Shown here: positions 43,346-53,755 of the stretch, one piece after another
Numbering within the stretch: the first letter of the stretch is position 1
Layout of the letters: each line of letters opens with the position of its first letter
Assembly (NCBI RefSeq): GCF_001641265.1
Contig: NW_020167520.1
Coordinates: forward strand, 2,046,001-2,110,000
Source: Pseudogymnoascus destructans
Taxonomy: Eukaryota > Ascomycota > Leotiomycetes > Thelebolales > Thelebolaceae
Reading direction: 5' to 3'
Length of the DNA: 64,000 nt
Program-made: the position numbers and the translations under genes
Notes under the pieces: generated by a model
Database searches by the model: none
Seen by the model: the letters and a program-made list of their open reading frames with translations, nothing else
What the model was told of the DNA's origin: nothing

Positions 43346-43910
43346 ACTGAAGAGGAGGAAAAGCTCATCACTTTCCTTACTTCTCCTATCCTTGTCAAGT
43401 TCCAGGACTACCTCAGCAAACCCTCTCGGCCTCCGACCAACCAGCTGGAAACTTTTCGGTTGGAACTGGTTCAGCATTTGCATTTCTTCTGGATATCTTT
43501 GAATGATTCTGCGTTTGTATTTTTTTTCTTTTGGTTTGTTTTTAAGGACTTCTGGTGTTCGGATTTTCCCCATGACGTCTCCCTCTCTGGGATGACTCGA
43601 CTTCAATATCGGCTTGGGGTTTTATTTTGGATTTTGTCGGGCTGAAAGAGGACGGCGACCTTATCACATTCTTCGTCTCTCCTATTCTTGTCAAATCTTG
43701 GGGATTGTCTTTTTCCGTAGACTCTCACCCACCCCGACCAACCAACCAGTCAAAACTTTTTGGCTGGAAATGGTTCAGCGTTTGGATTTCACCAACCAGT
43801 CAGCACTTTCTTGGCTGAAGATGGTAAAGCGTTTGGATTTTCTTTTGGGCATCTTTGAAGACTCCCTATCAACCAATCAAGCGTTTTAGCTGGGAATGGT
43901 TCAGCGTTTG
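43346..43910 (+). repeat. Diverged direct duplication with a further short repeated tail
   Basis: A module at about 43346-43500 (AGCTCATCACTTTCCTTACT .. CCGACCAACCAG .. GGTTCAGCATTTG) recurs at about 43642-43796 (ACCTTATCACATTC .. CCGACCAACCAACCAG .. GGTTCAGCGTTTG). The tail unit, ACCAACCAG.. GGCTGGAAATGGTTCAGCGTTTGG-like (split here for length), then recurs twice more up to 43910. Spacing and divergence suggest an old segmental or repeat-element duplication. Function unknown. Confidence 0.75.
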
Positions 43911-44479
43911 ATTTCGACTTCAACTTCGACCCGGAATGTTTTGCGTGCATGTGCTGCGATAACGGCGGAATCGACAAAACGGTAATGAGGACAAGGGGAT
44001 AAATACACGAAGGAAATGCACTGTCATTACAATGGGGTGTAAAAACTGCGCAGAAAATTGGAATCCTCCGCTCTGGTTAAAATTGTATTGTTAGTCCTAT
44101 AATGTGTATTAGAGGACCAGAGTCAATGAAAGGATGTTTTCCACCAAAAAAAATGCAATTAGATCTGCGCGCGTTGTGAAGAGAAGTTGCGTGGCCAAGG
44201 CAGAATACAGAATGTAATGAAAGTTTTTATGATTGGTAGGTATTCCTTATACATACTCCCGCGCCGGGACTCGTCCATACCTTATATCATACACGTAAGG
44301 AAATGCTGCCGCCGCTGCCATGCTTATCCATCCATTCATCCTCTCTATACCGAGCCGGGGGTTTTGAGATGCATTATATTCCGCAGTCATCGTTCGCCAT
44401 TTCCTCCTTCGCAAATCCTAGAGGGGAGATCTCCCGCGCATCCATCTCATCCTGCCCCCTTCCTCGTCGTCTCAACCAT

Positions 44480-44947
44480 CTACTCCTCGGTCGAAGTCGG
44501 TCTCTTCAAGATCTCCACCGAGCCTACACCACGTCAGTAACCCCCCTCCTACCCCCCACACACCCAGAGTAACTCACGATGCACAACATTCAACGCCCTC
44601 CTCTCCTTCCCCTCAGCATCGGTATACTGATCCATCCTCGCGTCTCCCTCCACGTAAACCAACGTCCCCTTATCCAGCGCCAACAAAAAGTCCCTCCTCG
44701 CGCCCGCCTCAATGAAGGCAGCCACGTTCCACCAGCTCGTCTGCCTGTTGTCCCTGGGCCCGCTGCTCGTCGCCAGGCTGTACTTGACGATCTCGCTGCC
44801 GGTCGAGGTGGCCGTCAGCTCCGGCGCGCCGGCCAGGTGGCCGATGAGCTGGAGCTTGGCGAGGGGGCGGGCGGGGGTGGTGCTGAAGGCGCGGAGGGGG
44901 GTGGTGGCGAAGGCGCGCGGGACGCGGAGGATGGTGCGGGAGAACAT
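44480..44947 (-). CDS. RIM1: Mitochondrial single-stranded DNA-binding protein
   Basis: OB-fold protein that coats single-stranded mtDNA during replication. Exon 1 is 44947-44578 and exon 2 is 44523-44480, with a 54-nt intron (GTGAGT..GTAG); 137 residues. The N-terminus MFSRTILRVPRAFATTPLRAF is an Arg/Ser/Thr-rich mitochondrial presequence. OB-fold blocks: LQLIGHLAGAPELT, VKYSLATSS, TSWWNVAAF, KGTLVYVEGDARMDQYTD, and RRALNVVHRSVEILKRPTS. ATG 44947 is chosen because it begins the presequence; the open frame upstream (to 45127) is proline- and histidine-rich and non-conserved. Exon 2 restores the NVVHRSVEILKRP end typical of Rim1. A 254-codon frame on the other strand is a shadow. Confidence 0.93.
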
Positions 44948-46476
44948 GCTTGTGTGTAGGTGGTGGAGGTGGTGGTGGTGGGTTGATTTGCGGCGGTGGT
45001 TGATGGGTTGGTGGTGTTGTCGTCTCGATTGGGACGATTGGGCGGTGGAGAGGAGGTCACGTGGAACGGAGATGGTTGTTGGTGAGAGAGATGGCTGGGC
45101 GGTGGGGACGGAGATTGGGAGGGTCACGTGGACGGAGACGAATGAGGAGGAGCCGAGGATGATCGATGATCGCTTAGTGGACGGAGATTGTGAAGGGTCA
45201 CGTGAGACACTGGGATTAATTTGTAAAAAAAGGCTGGGAACGATGTATCCGCATTCAGCCCCTATTCCCTATTTGTCCAGGCATCTTGGTGCTTTTCCTA
45301 GTGTAGTTCCCCTACAAAAGGCAGGACTGACTGTCTCTGGCTGGACCATTTATGGAACATTCAGCGGATTCTTTTTCGGGGTGATCACAAGTCCCCGAGA
45401 TTTGAATGGCCGGAGTGATAGTTGTCGGTTTCAATATCAAATTCTCTGTACACCTCATTTCGCTTGCTCCCTTTAGCCCCTTTAGCCCCTTTAGCCCCTT
45501 TAGCCCCTTTAGCTGTACATTAGCCGTGCATTAGCTGCACAATAACTTTCCACGTTCCCTCTCCCTTGCCATACTCCACTCCCCCCTGCCATTTCCTATA
45601 GAATCGCCTTAAAATGCCATCTGTCATGGACGGCTAGATCACTCTGGTCGTCTACCTAGACTAGGTAGTCGGGGAAGGCACGCAATATTGGTTCCTGCCG
45701 CTCTTCCTAGCGCATCCGGATGTTCAGCTGAAGAAAAATGCGTGTCTTGCTGCTGTCTCACAGACTGGGTGCTGCTGTCTCACCACCGCTCCCCATTGCC
45801 GCTGTGTATCTCCAGATTGCTGTGCCGCCGCTGACTGAAGTAGAGTTAGATATTACTCTACACCAGTCTATCGCCGATTTTCGCACGGCTGACTGGTTAC
45901 CTACTTGCCAGCAAGCGCCCCCCCATTCAGCCCACCACCGCACCGCTACAAGGGCCCATACACCATCCCTGCGTGCCTGAAAGCAGATCAAACTCTGCGT
46001 CAAACCACAAACCAAGCATTGTCATATGGTCATATCCTGCAATCGCTTTTGGATCGGATTTGGCCCTCTCCCCCCACCATGGAACTCCTGATGAACCGCT
46101 CCGTACCTTGCTTGCTACTGGACCACTTCCCAATGTCCCTCCCCAACATTTGTCAACTTCTTCTTCGCGCTACACTGACACTGACGTGTTGATTCTGTCC
46201 CTCGTTTCAGTGCTGGCGTGTGCGGTATCTTCTTGTCATATATCTTCTTCTTGTCATATTCGTCGCGGTCAACGGATTGCAGAGGAGAGACACCATGCAC
46301 TCCTGCGTCTCCTGTTGAGCGCGTTTCTCACTTTCCTTAGCCAGAGCGTACTCCAGACAGCTGTTCGTCGTCTCTGACGTACACCCTTATATGTCGACCT
46401 TCGTTCGGTAATACACTCTTTTATTTTGGCTCCTCCTTCATCACTCTTTCGATTGAGGTTCAAACTAGTCGCCATT
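44948..46476. promoter_or_regulatory. Divergent intergenic region between RIM1 and the DUF4203-type gene
   Basis: About 1.5 kb, no supported gene. A 9-bp tandem repeat (TTTAGCCCC, about five copies) lies at 45472-45514. The long 5' region may hold upstream regulatory sequence for both genes. Confidence 0.5.
45472..45514. repeat. 9-bp tandem repeat (TTTAGCCCC)n
   Basis: About five near-perfect units in the RIM1/DUF4203 spacer. It is not a TTAGGG telomeric repeat. Confidence 0.9.
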
Positions 46477-49248
46477 ATGGGTTCCTTCCGCTCATTACTC
46501 TGCGTCATCGTTTTATACGGCCTCTACTTTGGTCTAATCAGCGCCCAAACCACCATACCACGCCGAGAGGTTGGTCTATCAGGGCGAGACACGGGTCCCC
46601 TACCGGATCTGGCCACGACTATTGCGGAACCTACCACCACCAAAAGCGAAGCTTCAATGACCTCGCTGTCTTCAGAGACATCGAAGAGCTCCAGCACTTC
46701 CACCACTAAAACCTCAACACGTTCGCAGACGACTACATCCGCTCCCGCAGCTACGAGCGCCGCGGACGCCATTCGAACATCAGACTATAAGACGGCGGCT
46801 CCCGATCCACTTCCCCTCCAGCCTCGAATAACGCCCGCATTCGGCGTTGGAGGGGCGCTTCTCATGATAAGCGGCGCTGTATTTGCATTCGTCGGCATAC
46901 AGCATAGGCTGATATACGTTTTCCTCTCTGCCGCGTATCTGGGCAGCCTATCAGTTACAGTCTTGATCCTCTACGTCATGAATCCTGCCGTTCCTGACGC
47001 TACTCAAGGCGCTTATCTTGTCGCCATCACTGCAACCGGTATAGTATTCGGTGCGGGCGCTATGTTCTTTCCCGATTTGACAGAAGGCTTCGGATGCCTT
47101 CTTGGCGGCTTCTGCCTCTCGATGTGGCTATTAGTCCTCAAACCCGGCGGCCTGCTTACTTCTACAACCTCAATCACCATTTTCGTCGTCGCTTTTAGTG
47201 CTGCGATTTGGTCCACGGCATATATTCCCTTCACTAAGCCCTACGGCCTCATAGCGTCTCTTGCATTTGGCGGTGCTACTGTTATCATTCTAGGTATCGA
47301 CTGCTTCTCGCGTGCTGGTTTGAAGGAGTTTTGGGTCTACATTTGGAGATTGAATGATAACGTCTTTCCCTTGGATACCAACACCTACCCCGTAACACGC
47401 GGCATTAAAGTTGAGATTGCCGGAGTCATCATGATCACCACAGTAGGGATATTGACGCAGATGAAGCTGTGGAAGTTCATCAAAAAGCGAAGGGACCGCA
47501 GGGCCGCGGCAAAGGCTGAGAAGAGGAAGAGTTTAGACAGGGAAGAGGAGATGGTCGGGAGACGAGTGGAGTGGGAGAATACCCGCACGAGGCAGCAATG
47601 GGAGGCTGTCTATGGTGATGGCAATAATGATACGAAAACTTACCTCTCCGTGGATTCCGGGATTGGTACCATGAGCGGGAAAGGGCAGACTACGCCGCAG
47701 ATAACCGTCCAGATGGATGGAATTGAGATGTCGGATCTGCCAAGCCCAACTGAGGGTAGTATCAGTCGCACAGATGGCAGCACAATGGACGTTGGAGGTC
47801 TGACACGTGGCGTGCATGAGAGTAACCCAGCCAGGCGTATATCGCGTGATGAAGAAGCCCTTGCGGCCCTTGAGGGGTCTGTCTCGAGGCAGAGCTCTAT
47901 ATCAAACCGCAAATCCCAATCTCTCGACCCGCAGTCACCGACAGACGAAGAATCTGTTTCACGTCGCAATTCTCAACGCCTCTCCACGGGATCGAAGATT
48001 TTGAATAGGCTGTCCAGCAGCTCTTTGGCGTCACAGAAGCACCTCTCTTCCGGCTCTAAGATACTGCATAGGTTATCACATAACAAATCGACTTCGCAAC
48101 ACCGCCTATCCAAGTCGCCATCGAAGCACAGACTGACAGACAACATGGATGACTGGGATCGCTCATCCAGTATCGCAGCTACGATCGATTATCTCGATTC
48201 AGAAGCTGACTACGAGGACCTCAGGAGTCTCCCGACAGGCACACCAAGGACAAGCATGATACTTGATAAGGTTATTGTTGGCGAAGAAGAAGAAACCACT
48301 TATTCACCTCTCGACGACCAGACGAAAGAGATGCCAGCTGAAATGCCACCTTCTGAAATGCCACCCTATGAAACCGCGCCGCTCTCACCACCACCTTCCC
48401 TACGAAAATCTCTTCTCCCACCTGCACCACCAAAGGTCGCAACAACATTCCGCACACAAGAATGGGCCAAACGCCTGTCCCTGGCCGAAACCCCCGCCGC
48501 ACTCCCTATCGAAGACACCACACCTCTCACCGCAATATCTCCCTCCCCCTCCATCGAACTTGCCGAATCCCCCGCCCCTGTCAACCCCGCAGCCCTAACC
48601 CAAACCGCCACCACGGGCTCGGTCGCCCCCTCCCCTATGCGTCCTCAATCCGCGGGCGCATCCATCCACTCCAAGTCGCCCAAACGCAGCAGCACGCGCA
48701 CCTCGATGCGCCACCCCGCCCTCCCGTACGCCATCTCGCGCTCAACCTCCATGCAGTCTCTCGCTGCGCCGCCACACGCCTACCACGCCTCGTCGAGCGC
48801 GGCCTACGGCCCTGGGGGTGCGCTGATGGGCAGTCCGACGGAGGACGGAATCGGGCCGCTCTGGTCGCCGAATATAAGCCCTGGAACGGCGATGTCGCGA
48901 ATCTCTAGCGCGGGGTCGGTGGCGGGGTATGGCTCGATGCTGTCGCTGCCGGGGAGCGCGCAGCAGCAGGAGGCGATGGCGAGGAATGAGGGGAGTAGGA
49001 ATAGTCTCGGGTACCTAAATAAGGGTGTATTGAGGCCGGAGATGGGGGATTTGGAGGTGATAGATTTGCGGAGAAAGGAGCTGATGGAGGAGAAGATGAG
49101 GGTGGCGCGACTGAAGCAGGATGAGGAAATTCGGAAGAGGGTTATGGAGGAGGTGTGGGCGGAGAGGAGCTTGAGGGAGGGGAGAGGGGGCAGGGTGCAT
49201 AGGGATGGGTTGAGGAAGTTGATGGCTGAGGGGAAGGTAGGGGTTTGA
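46477..49248 (+). CDS. Multi-span membrane protein, DUF4203/TM7S3-TMEM198-like, with long cytosolic tail
   Basis: 923 residues in one exon from ATG 46477. Residues 1-23 (MGSFRSLLCVIVLYGLYFGL) form a signal peptide, followed by about 85 Ser/Thr-rich residues that are probably O-glycosylated. About seven hydrophobic segments follow between residues 120 and 340 (ALLMISGAVFAFVGIQHRL .. LVAITATGIVFGAGAMFF .. IFVVAFSAAIWSTAYIPF .. ASLAFGGATVIILGID .. VEIAGVIMITTVGIL), the pattern of the DUF4203 family. The remaining 580 residues are a charged, Ser/Pro-rich tail with two long Arg/Glu/Lys coiled segments, the last at the extreme C-terminus (MEEKMRVARLKQDEEIRKRV). Biochemical role not established for fungal members. 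Intact. Confidence 0.8.
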   Translation: MGSFRSLLCVIVLYGLYFGLISAQTTIPRREVGLSGRDTGPLPDLATTIAEPTTTKSEASMTSLSSETSKSSSTSTTKTSTRSQTTTSAPAATSAADAIRTSDYKTAAPDPLPLQPRITPAFGVGGALLMISGAVFAFVGIQHRLIYVFLSAAYLGSLSVTVLILYVMNPAVPDATQGAYLVAITATGIVFGAGAMFFPDLTEGFGCLLGGFCLSMWLLVLKPGGLLTSTTSITIFVVAFSAAIWSTAYIPFTKPYGLIASLAFGGATVIILGIDCFSRAGLKEFWVYIWRLNDNVFPLDTNTYPVTRGIKVEIAGVIMITTVGILTQMKLWKFIKKRRDRRAAAKAEKRKSLDREEEMVGRRVEWENTRTRQQWEAVYGDGNNDTKTYLSVDSGIGTMSGKGQTTPQITVQMDGIEMSDLPSPTEGSISRTDGSTMDVGGLTRGVHESNPARRISRDEEALAALEGSVSRQSSISNRKSQSLDPQSPTDEESVSRRNSQRLSTGSKILNRLSSSSLASQKHLSSGSKILHRLSHNKSTSQHRLSKSPSKHRLTDNMDDWDRSSSIAATIDYLDSEADYEDLRSLPTGTPRTSMILDKVIVGEEEETTYSPLDDQTKEMPAEMPPSEMPPYETAPLSPPPSLRKSLLPPAPPKVATTFRTQEWAKRLSLAETPAALPIEDTTPLTAISPSPSIELAESPAPVNPAALTQTATTGSVAPSPMRPQSAGASIHSKSPKRSSTRTSMRHPALPYAISRSTSMQSLAAPPHAYHASSSAAYGPGGALMGSPTEDGIGPLWSPNISPGTAMSRISSAGSVAGYGSMLSLPGSAQQQEAMARNEGSRNSLGYLNKGVLRPEMGDLEVIDLRRKELMEEKMRVARLKQDEEIRKRVMEEVWAERSLREGRGGRVHRDGLRKLMAEGKVGV

Positions 49249-49302
49249 AGGGGTTTGAAGGGAATTGTATTTTGTTTTTGTGGATATGGGTGGATGGGGT
49301 TG

Positions 49303-51053
49303 TTATCTTGTCACAGGCGTGGGTGTATGAATTGGGATATCTGATAATAGATAATGAATAGTGTAATCAAAACCTAAGGGCATCAAGTAATGATGGTCTT
49401 CTCCGCGTGAGTGTGGACGGTGATAGAAATTCTCCCAAGGGTATGGAGAGAGTTTTGCCGGTGGGAGTTGAATGACAACGACCAATCCGAAAAATCCGTA
49501 TTTGGGCTGAGCTGGGGGAGGTATCGCCAGGGTGTGCTTTCGGCTTCCAGCTTGATACTTCAGCAATAGCTCCGGATTCGCTGGAAGGGTCTCGAGAGTC
49601 TTCGAAATGTCTCCTAACGGGCTGAAGAGCACCATAGCCTTGTAGTTGAGAAGAACTGCCTCGTGTGCAATTGGAGAGTCATCGCGGACCAGAGTCGGTT
49701 CCCTTGAGTCCATTTGAAGACATAAACGATATGTGTCGTATATCAACGCTCCTGCAACGAAGCTGGTGAAGGCATGGAGATTCCGATGAATAGCTTCCTC
49801 CGCTGCAATTCGACGGATTCCTCGATGGAAGATGAACGGGAAGCTGATGCTCCCTGCGCCGAAAATAGGTAGTACAGTATATCGTCCGTGAGCAAGGAGC
49901 GGAAGTAGAGCTGCCCAGCCTCATCTGTGGCTGCCCTCATCGCGTTCCGGAATCGCCTGGTGTCGACGTTGTCCAGCACAAGCATCTTGGCGACGTCGCG
50001 CCCTCGTTGCAGCGTTTCCTTTGTCACCTCCAAGATGTCAATCTTTCCTTTGGCTACAGCGGCATCTATGCCTTCCCCCGGAACACACATCTCCAGATTT
50101 CTCTCGCTGATCTGGTGATGGAGAAACTCGACGCCTTACGCGAGCTGGTGCTTTAGTATCAGTTGCGTAGCTTGCGCACCCCATCGACACTTTTTTACAC
50201 CCATGGGCTCAGCAGTATTCTGGGTGATGAATATTCAGGGCGCTGGTATGTATCCTGTAGTTAGTGTTAATGTATAATTCGAATGACGATAGAATGTATA
50301 TGTTCCGGCCCAACCACGAATATAAGCCTTCGCGAATAGGCCAGCCCAACCACGAATAGTATAGTACAGTAATGTAGGTCAATATTCAATCTAAATGCTA
50401 TTACTAATAGTGTCTACTCTTGCCCGCTTCCGTTTTGGCCTCTCAACTCGGGCTATTTCTGTACGAATAGCTGCCTGATAAGTTGCCACAGTCATGATCA
50501 TCACCATGGCAGTGTACGCTACACTCCTTAGCTTCCTTGTAGCAACGGCACCGCTTTGTACTGCATTGCCCTTTACATTGACATGATACTCCAACCTGTG
50601 CACTTGTTGAAGCCTCTCTAGCTTCAAGCCCTAATGTTACCTGCTTTGTAGAAGTAGGAATTAGGATATCAGACTATAGAGCTTGCTCTACAGCTCCAAA
50701 TGATTTTGTAGGTATAAGGCGTTGTATAATACCATAGAGTGTAAGAACCTGATATCTATGAGGGTAAGGATCCTCTAAAATGCGTCCAAATAGCCTCTTA
50801 TTATCAGTTGAGGTTCTATCCTCTCGAGGGACCTTTATAGAGACTATATCTCTAATATCAAAGTGTTGGATATCATGCTTCGTTGTATACTTGCGTATCA
50901 ACTTATTCATGGTTGGGCTAGAACATATGTAATACCAAACTCAACTCCACAGTTGACTTAATCGGTGGTCGCTTCCCACCCCCGGCTTCCAAAGAGCATT
51001 GCAGGACTTCCCAAGTCAGTTCAAAGTTGACGTCGTGGGTGAAGAAGCTCGCC
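49303..51053 (-). pseudogene. Unidentified gene, disrupted by an inserted element and frame breaks
   Basis: Three coding stretches on the minus strand appear to be parts of one gene. The 5' piece begins at ATG 51053 (MASFFTHDVNFELTWEVLQC) and runs to about 50935. After an insertion (50298-50928) coding resumes near 50230 (ITQNTAEPMGVKKCRWGAQA, then VEFLHHQISERNLEMCVPGE and DILEVTKETLQRGRDVAKML), with a TAA near 50137 inside it. Around 49905 the better reading shifts frame (WAALLPLLAHGRYTVLPIFG, then FVAGALIYDTYRLCLQMDSR) and ends at 49303. I cannot name the family. The alternative is two adjacent small genes, but the stop codon, the frame switch and the insertion favour a decayed single gene. 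Confidence 0.45.
50298..50928 (-). mobile_element. Element with terminal inverted repeats carrying a degraded transposon protein fragment
   Basis: ATATGTTC followed by YRGCCCAACCAYGAATA reads inward from 50298 and, on the other strand, from 50928, giving imperfect terminal inverted repeats of about 27 bp; a second copy of GCCCAACCACGAATA lies at 50342-50356. Inside, on the minus strand, a coding remnant reads VPREDRTSTDNKRLFGRILE .. LTLYGIIQRLIPTKSFGAVE then, past one TAG, a Cys-rich motif SCQCKGQCSTKRCRCYK with ECSVHCHGDDHDCGNL, seen at the end of a recurrent fungal transposon-associated protein. About 630 bp, non-autonomous. Confidence 0.65.
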
Positions 51054-51589
51054 ATGGTGGCTACAGGGAGGTCTGTTTGCGTGAATTTTGGAATTGGACT
51101 TTTTGAAGTGTGGTTTCTTTGAGGTGCTTAAATGAGACATGGAATGAAATGGAGTTTCAATTCAAACAAAGGGGCAAGGGGCGTAACCCTATACTTTGCT
51201 ACACACAGATCAAGGGGAATCTCACACCCATTATAGTGCTCGTAAATCAAGTCCAAGATAGGGCTAGATATAATAATGATTATAATTCACTCTACTAAGA
51301 TGATATTTGTAATGATGTATGGTTACGCTTGCGCTACATCCCACTGAGCCAAAAAGACTACAGTATTCCAGCTCGCCTAGAATACGCGTAACACATTTTA
51401 TATACTACATGTACTGTAACGGCAGCATTCCTGTTACAATATTAGACCTGTTTACTAACTACATGTATAAGTTTAAAGCAATGATATTGCAATATATTGC
51501 AAACAAAATCTACTATTGCACTACAACAATATTTGAATTCCGACTATTTCTGCAACAATATATTGCAATATACTGATAGTATTAGATGG
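51054..51589. other. AT-rich spacer in the second repeat island
   Basis: No gene. Dense in TA, consistent with old RIP-mutated repeats. Confidence 0.5.
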
Positions 51590-52260
51590 GCTTTACTATC
51601 ACTATCTAGCTGTCGCCTACCAACTATCCAACCATGCTGTGGAATGACCTCCTAACCACGACTTTAATGACTCTAAGGCTTCTAATATCTCCGCTTTCAT
51701 CTGGTTTCTCTTATCTGCCATTGTAGGCTTTGCACTCGAGAATAGGCACTCTGGTTTAGCCTCCATTGCTGGTATTAATAGAATATCTAATGCCATAACT
51801 ACGAGTGCAGGGTAGGTTGTCTTTTGCTCTAACCACCATGCTTAGGTCTACAATAGTGCAGGCAGTGTCACAATATCGTATTCGTCTATAGTAGGTGCTT
51901 GTTGTTGCTTCTGTTCTCTCCACTTCTAAAGACCCGTCTTAGGTTTTGTGGCTTGTTTAATGGTAGTAAGAACTGGAAGCTTTGCTGCTTTTGTATTGGC
52001 TCTTCTAAAGATCTTACACTGCCTCTTTTGCTGCTATAACCCATTCAAGTTGATCTAAGAGGTAATCCATTGTAGGCAAGACTCTTTCAAGTGTAGCCTG
52101 TCACCCTTCAGTTGCAAGGGTTGCCTCTTGAAAAGCCTGTAGGACCTCGTGAATATGCTCAAACTATCAGCCTGTATCGCGCGATCAATCATTGTAAACC
52201 AAGAGTTCTAGCGAGTCTGTTGATCTAATAAGATGCCTGCCATGGCTTAACTATAAAAAG
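51590..52260 (-). mobile_element. hAT-family transposase relic
   Basis: On the minus strand, with several stops, the C-terminal hAT dimerisation region reads WWLEQKTTYPALVVMALDIL, LIPAMEAKPECLFSSAKPTM and MKAEILEALESLKSW (51670-51840); upstream NSWFTMIDRAIQADS (about 52170-52215) matches the TRWNSWY.MI..A block of fungal hAT transposases. Stops fall at expected Gln and Trp codons. Ends not found. Confidence 0.75.
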
Positions 52261-53060
52261 GTCTCTTCTCTCGTTAAATGAATACAACGATATTATGAAG
52301 CTTGTCAAGAGGACACTTTTGACGCCAGAGATCCATTTCTAACTCAGTAGGAGTAGTGTATTGTAACACTGACTTCTAAACGATAGAAGACACAGAAGTT
52401 TCTTGCATAAGGTTGACTTGACAGAGGGGGCAGGGGATTAAACACAAAGGCTTTCCAAGTAACACGTTACAGTATTGTAAAGAATACTATATTGAGTTGA
52501 GCACGAAGCTCCTGTCTAAGGGAATACTATCTACTTATATAGTGGCGTCGTGCCAAAGGGATATCAAGGATATTTTGGATAACAAATATCCATGATATCC
52601 TATCTATCACGTGGGGTTGTGGCTGTAAGCGCTAGCCTTGTGACTCACAGGTCACAACCGCTACCTCTCTAGTATTGATCCTCAAAACTGCCCATGGGAG
52701 TGGCATGCCCACACACCCTTATCTACTGCTCTATCCACTTAATTACTAGGGCTATAGGGACAAATAATCTATATCCATGGTTACAAAGAATAATGGGTAT
52801 AAACTTACATCTTAACTGCCTTTAATAATGTAAGCTTTTTACGAAAGGACCCTGTTTTAAAATGAGTTTGTTCAACTGCATTTGTATGTCATCAAGTATG
52901 CTAAAAAGAGCTAGATCTATCTTAGAACAGTAGCGATTTAATCCAGCTGTAGTTGCCCATTGTTGAATAGCTAGAGTTGCATTTAGAGATGCTAATACAT
53001 TAGTAATGCATTATAAATATATTACAAAACTTACTAATGATTTTGTCACAAAGCTGTTGA
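52261..53060. other. Degraded repeat DNA with a strong stem-loop
   Basis: No gene. A near-perfect inverted repeat lies at 52559-52600 and a smaller one (TTGTGAC..GTCACAA) at 52638-52660. Could be parts of a terminal repeat of an old element; not identified. Confidence 0.45.
52559..52600. repeat. 17-bp-arm inverted repeat
   Basis: GGATATCAAGGATATTT pairs with AAATATCCATGATATCC with one mismatch and a loop of about 8 nt. Confidence 0.85.
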
Positions 53061-53109
53061 TAATCTTCCATTGATTTCATCTCTAATAACTTCATAATGT
53101 ATTACTAAT

Positions 53110-53755
53110 GTATTATAGGGATGAAATTGTTGATAAACAAGATATTAATCAATACCTAGCTAAGGTCTAGCATGGAGTTCATCCTTCATGGCATGTAGGG
53201 GCTTTGTTAGCATGCTTTAGGCTTGGTGATAGCAAAGAGAGTAAGTTAGGAAGTTATATTAACTTTGAAATATATTAATAATATATTAGGATCCTGAAAG
53301 CGTCAGAGGACATCTACTCAAGATGAAGACTTAGGTCTAAGTCTTACTTAGCAAGACGAATTAGAGGTTCTATTACAAGCATCATCTTCTGGCTATTCTA
53401 GACCCTCTAGGCGTTCTAGTTCATGCCAAAGTTCAGGATCTCGGTCCTAGTATATTTATTCTAATATATTCATAATCTATTACTAATGTATTGTAGCACA
53501 ATTCCATTACGCCGAAATATAGCTCGGAATATACCTTTAGAACGAGAGAGAATTGAGCTTCAAGTAGCTGCAGCTAAGGCACGTCGTCTTGAAATTGCGA
53601 ATGAGAGAAATGCAGCTGAGGCTCGGTGCATAGAAATTGATAATGACAGGGCAGAGTTAGAATTATCAATACATTGGGAATGTATTACTGAATCCTTCAA
53701 CTTTTCGGCCATCTTTGCGTCTTTGGTGGAGGTTATGCAAGGTTGTAGAGCTTAG
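53110..53755 (+). pseudogene. Relic of a multi-exon gene, probably transposon-borne
   Basis: Coding fragments on the plus strand are separated by what look like introns ending in ACTAATGTATTRTAG or AATATATTAG. Fragments: DEIVDKQDINQYLAKV and HPSWHVGALLACFRLGDSKE (53115-53240), a Ser-rich piece (ELEVLLQASSSGYSRPSRRS, 53350-53420), and IPLRRNIARNIPLERERIEL then AKARRLEIANERNAAEARCI (53500-53640), an Arg/Glu coiled coil ending at 53755. Stops within the fragments are TAG at likely Trp or Gln positions. Family not recognised. Confidence 0.45.

Larger units (their letters stand above)
42544..44479. other. Repeat-rich non-coding region
   Basis: About 1.9 kb with no gene recognised. It contains AT-rich sequence, a 9-bp tandem array and a duplicated module described below. 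Several open frames cross it but follow the repeats and match nothing. Confidence 0.6.

Noticed and set aside
44712..45476. 254-codon plus-strand frame overlapping RIM1
   Set aside because: Antisense to the conserved OB-fold exon and promoter; Trp/Arg-rich junk translation.
45472..45514. Possible interstitial telomere repeat
   Set aside because: Unit is TTTAGCCCC, not TTAGGG or its complement.
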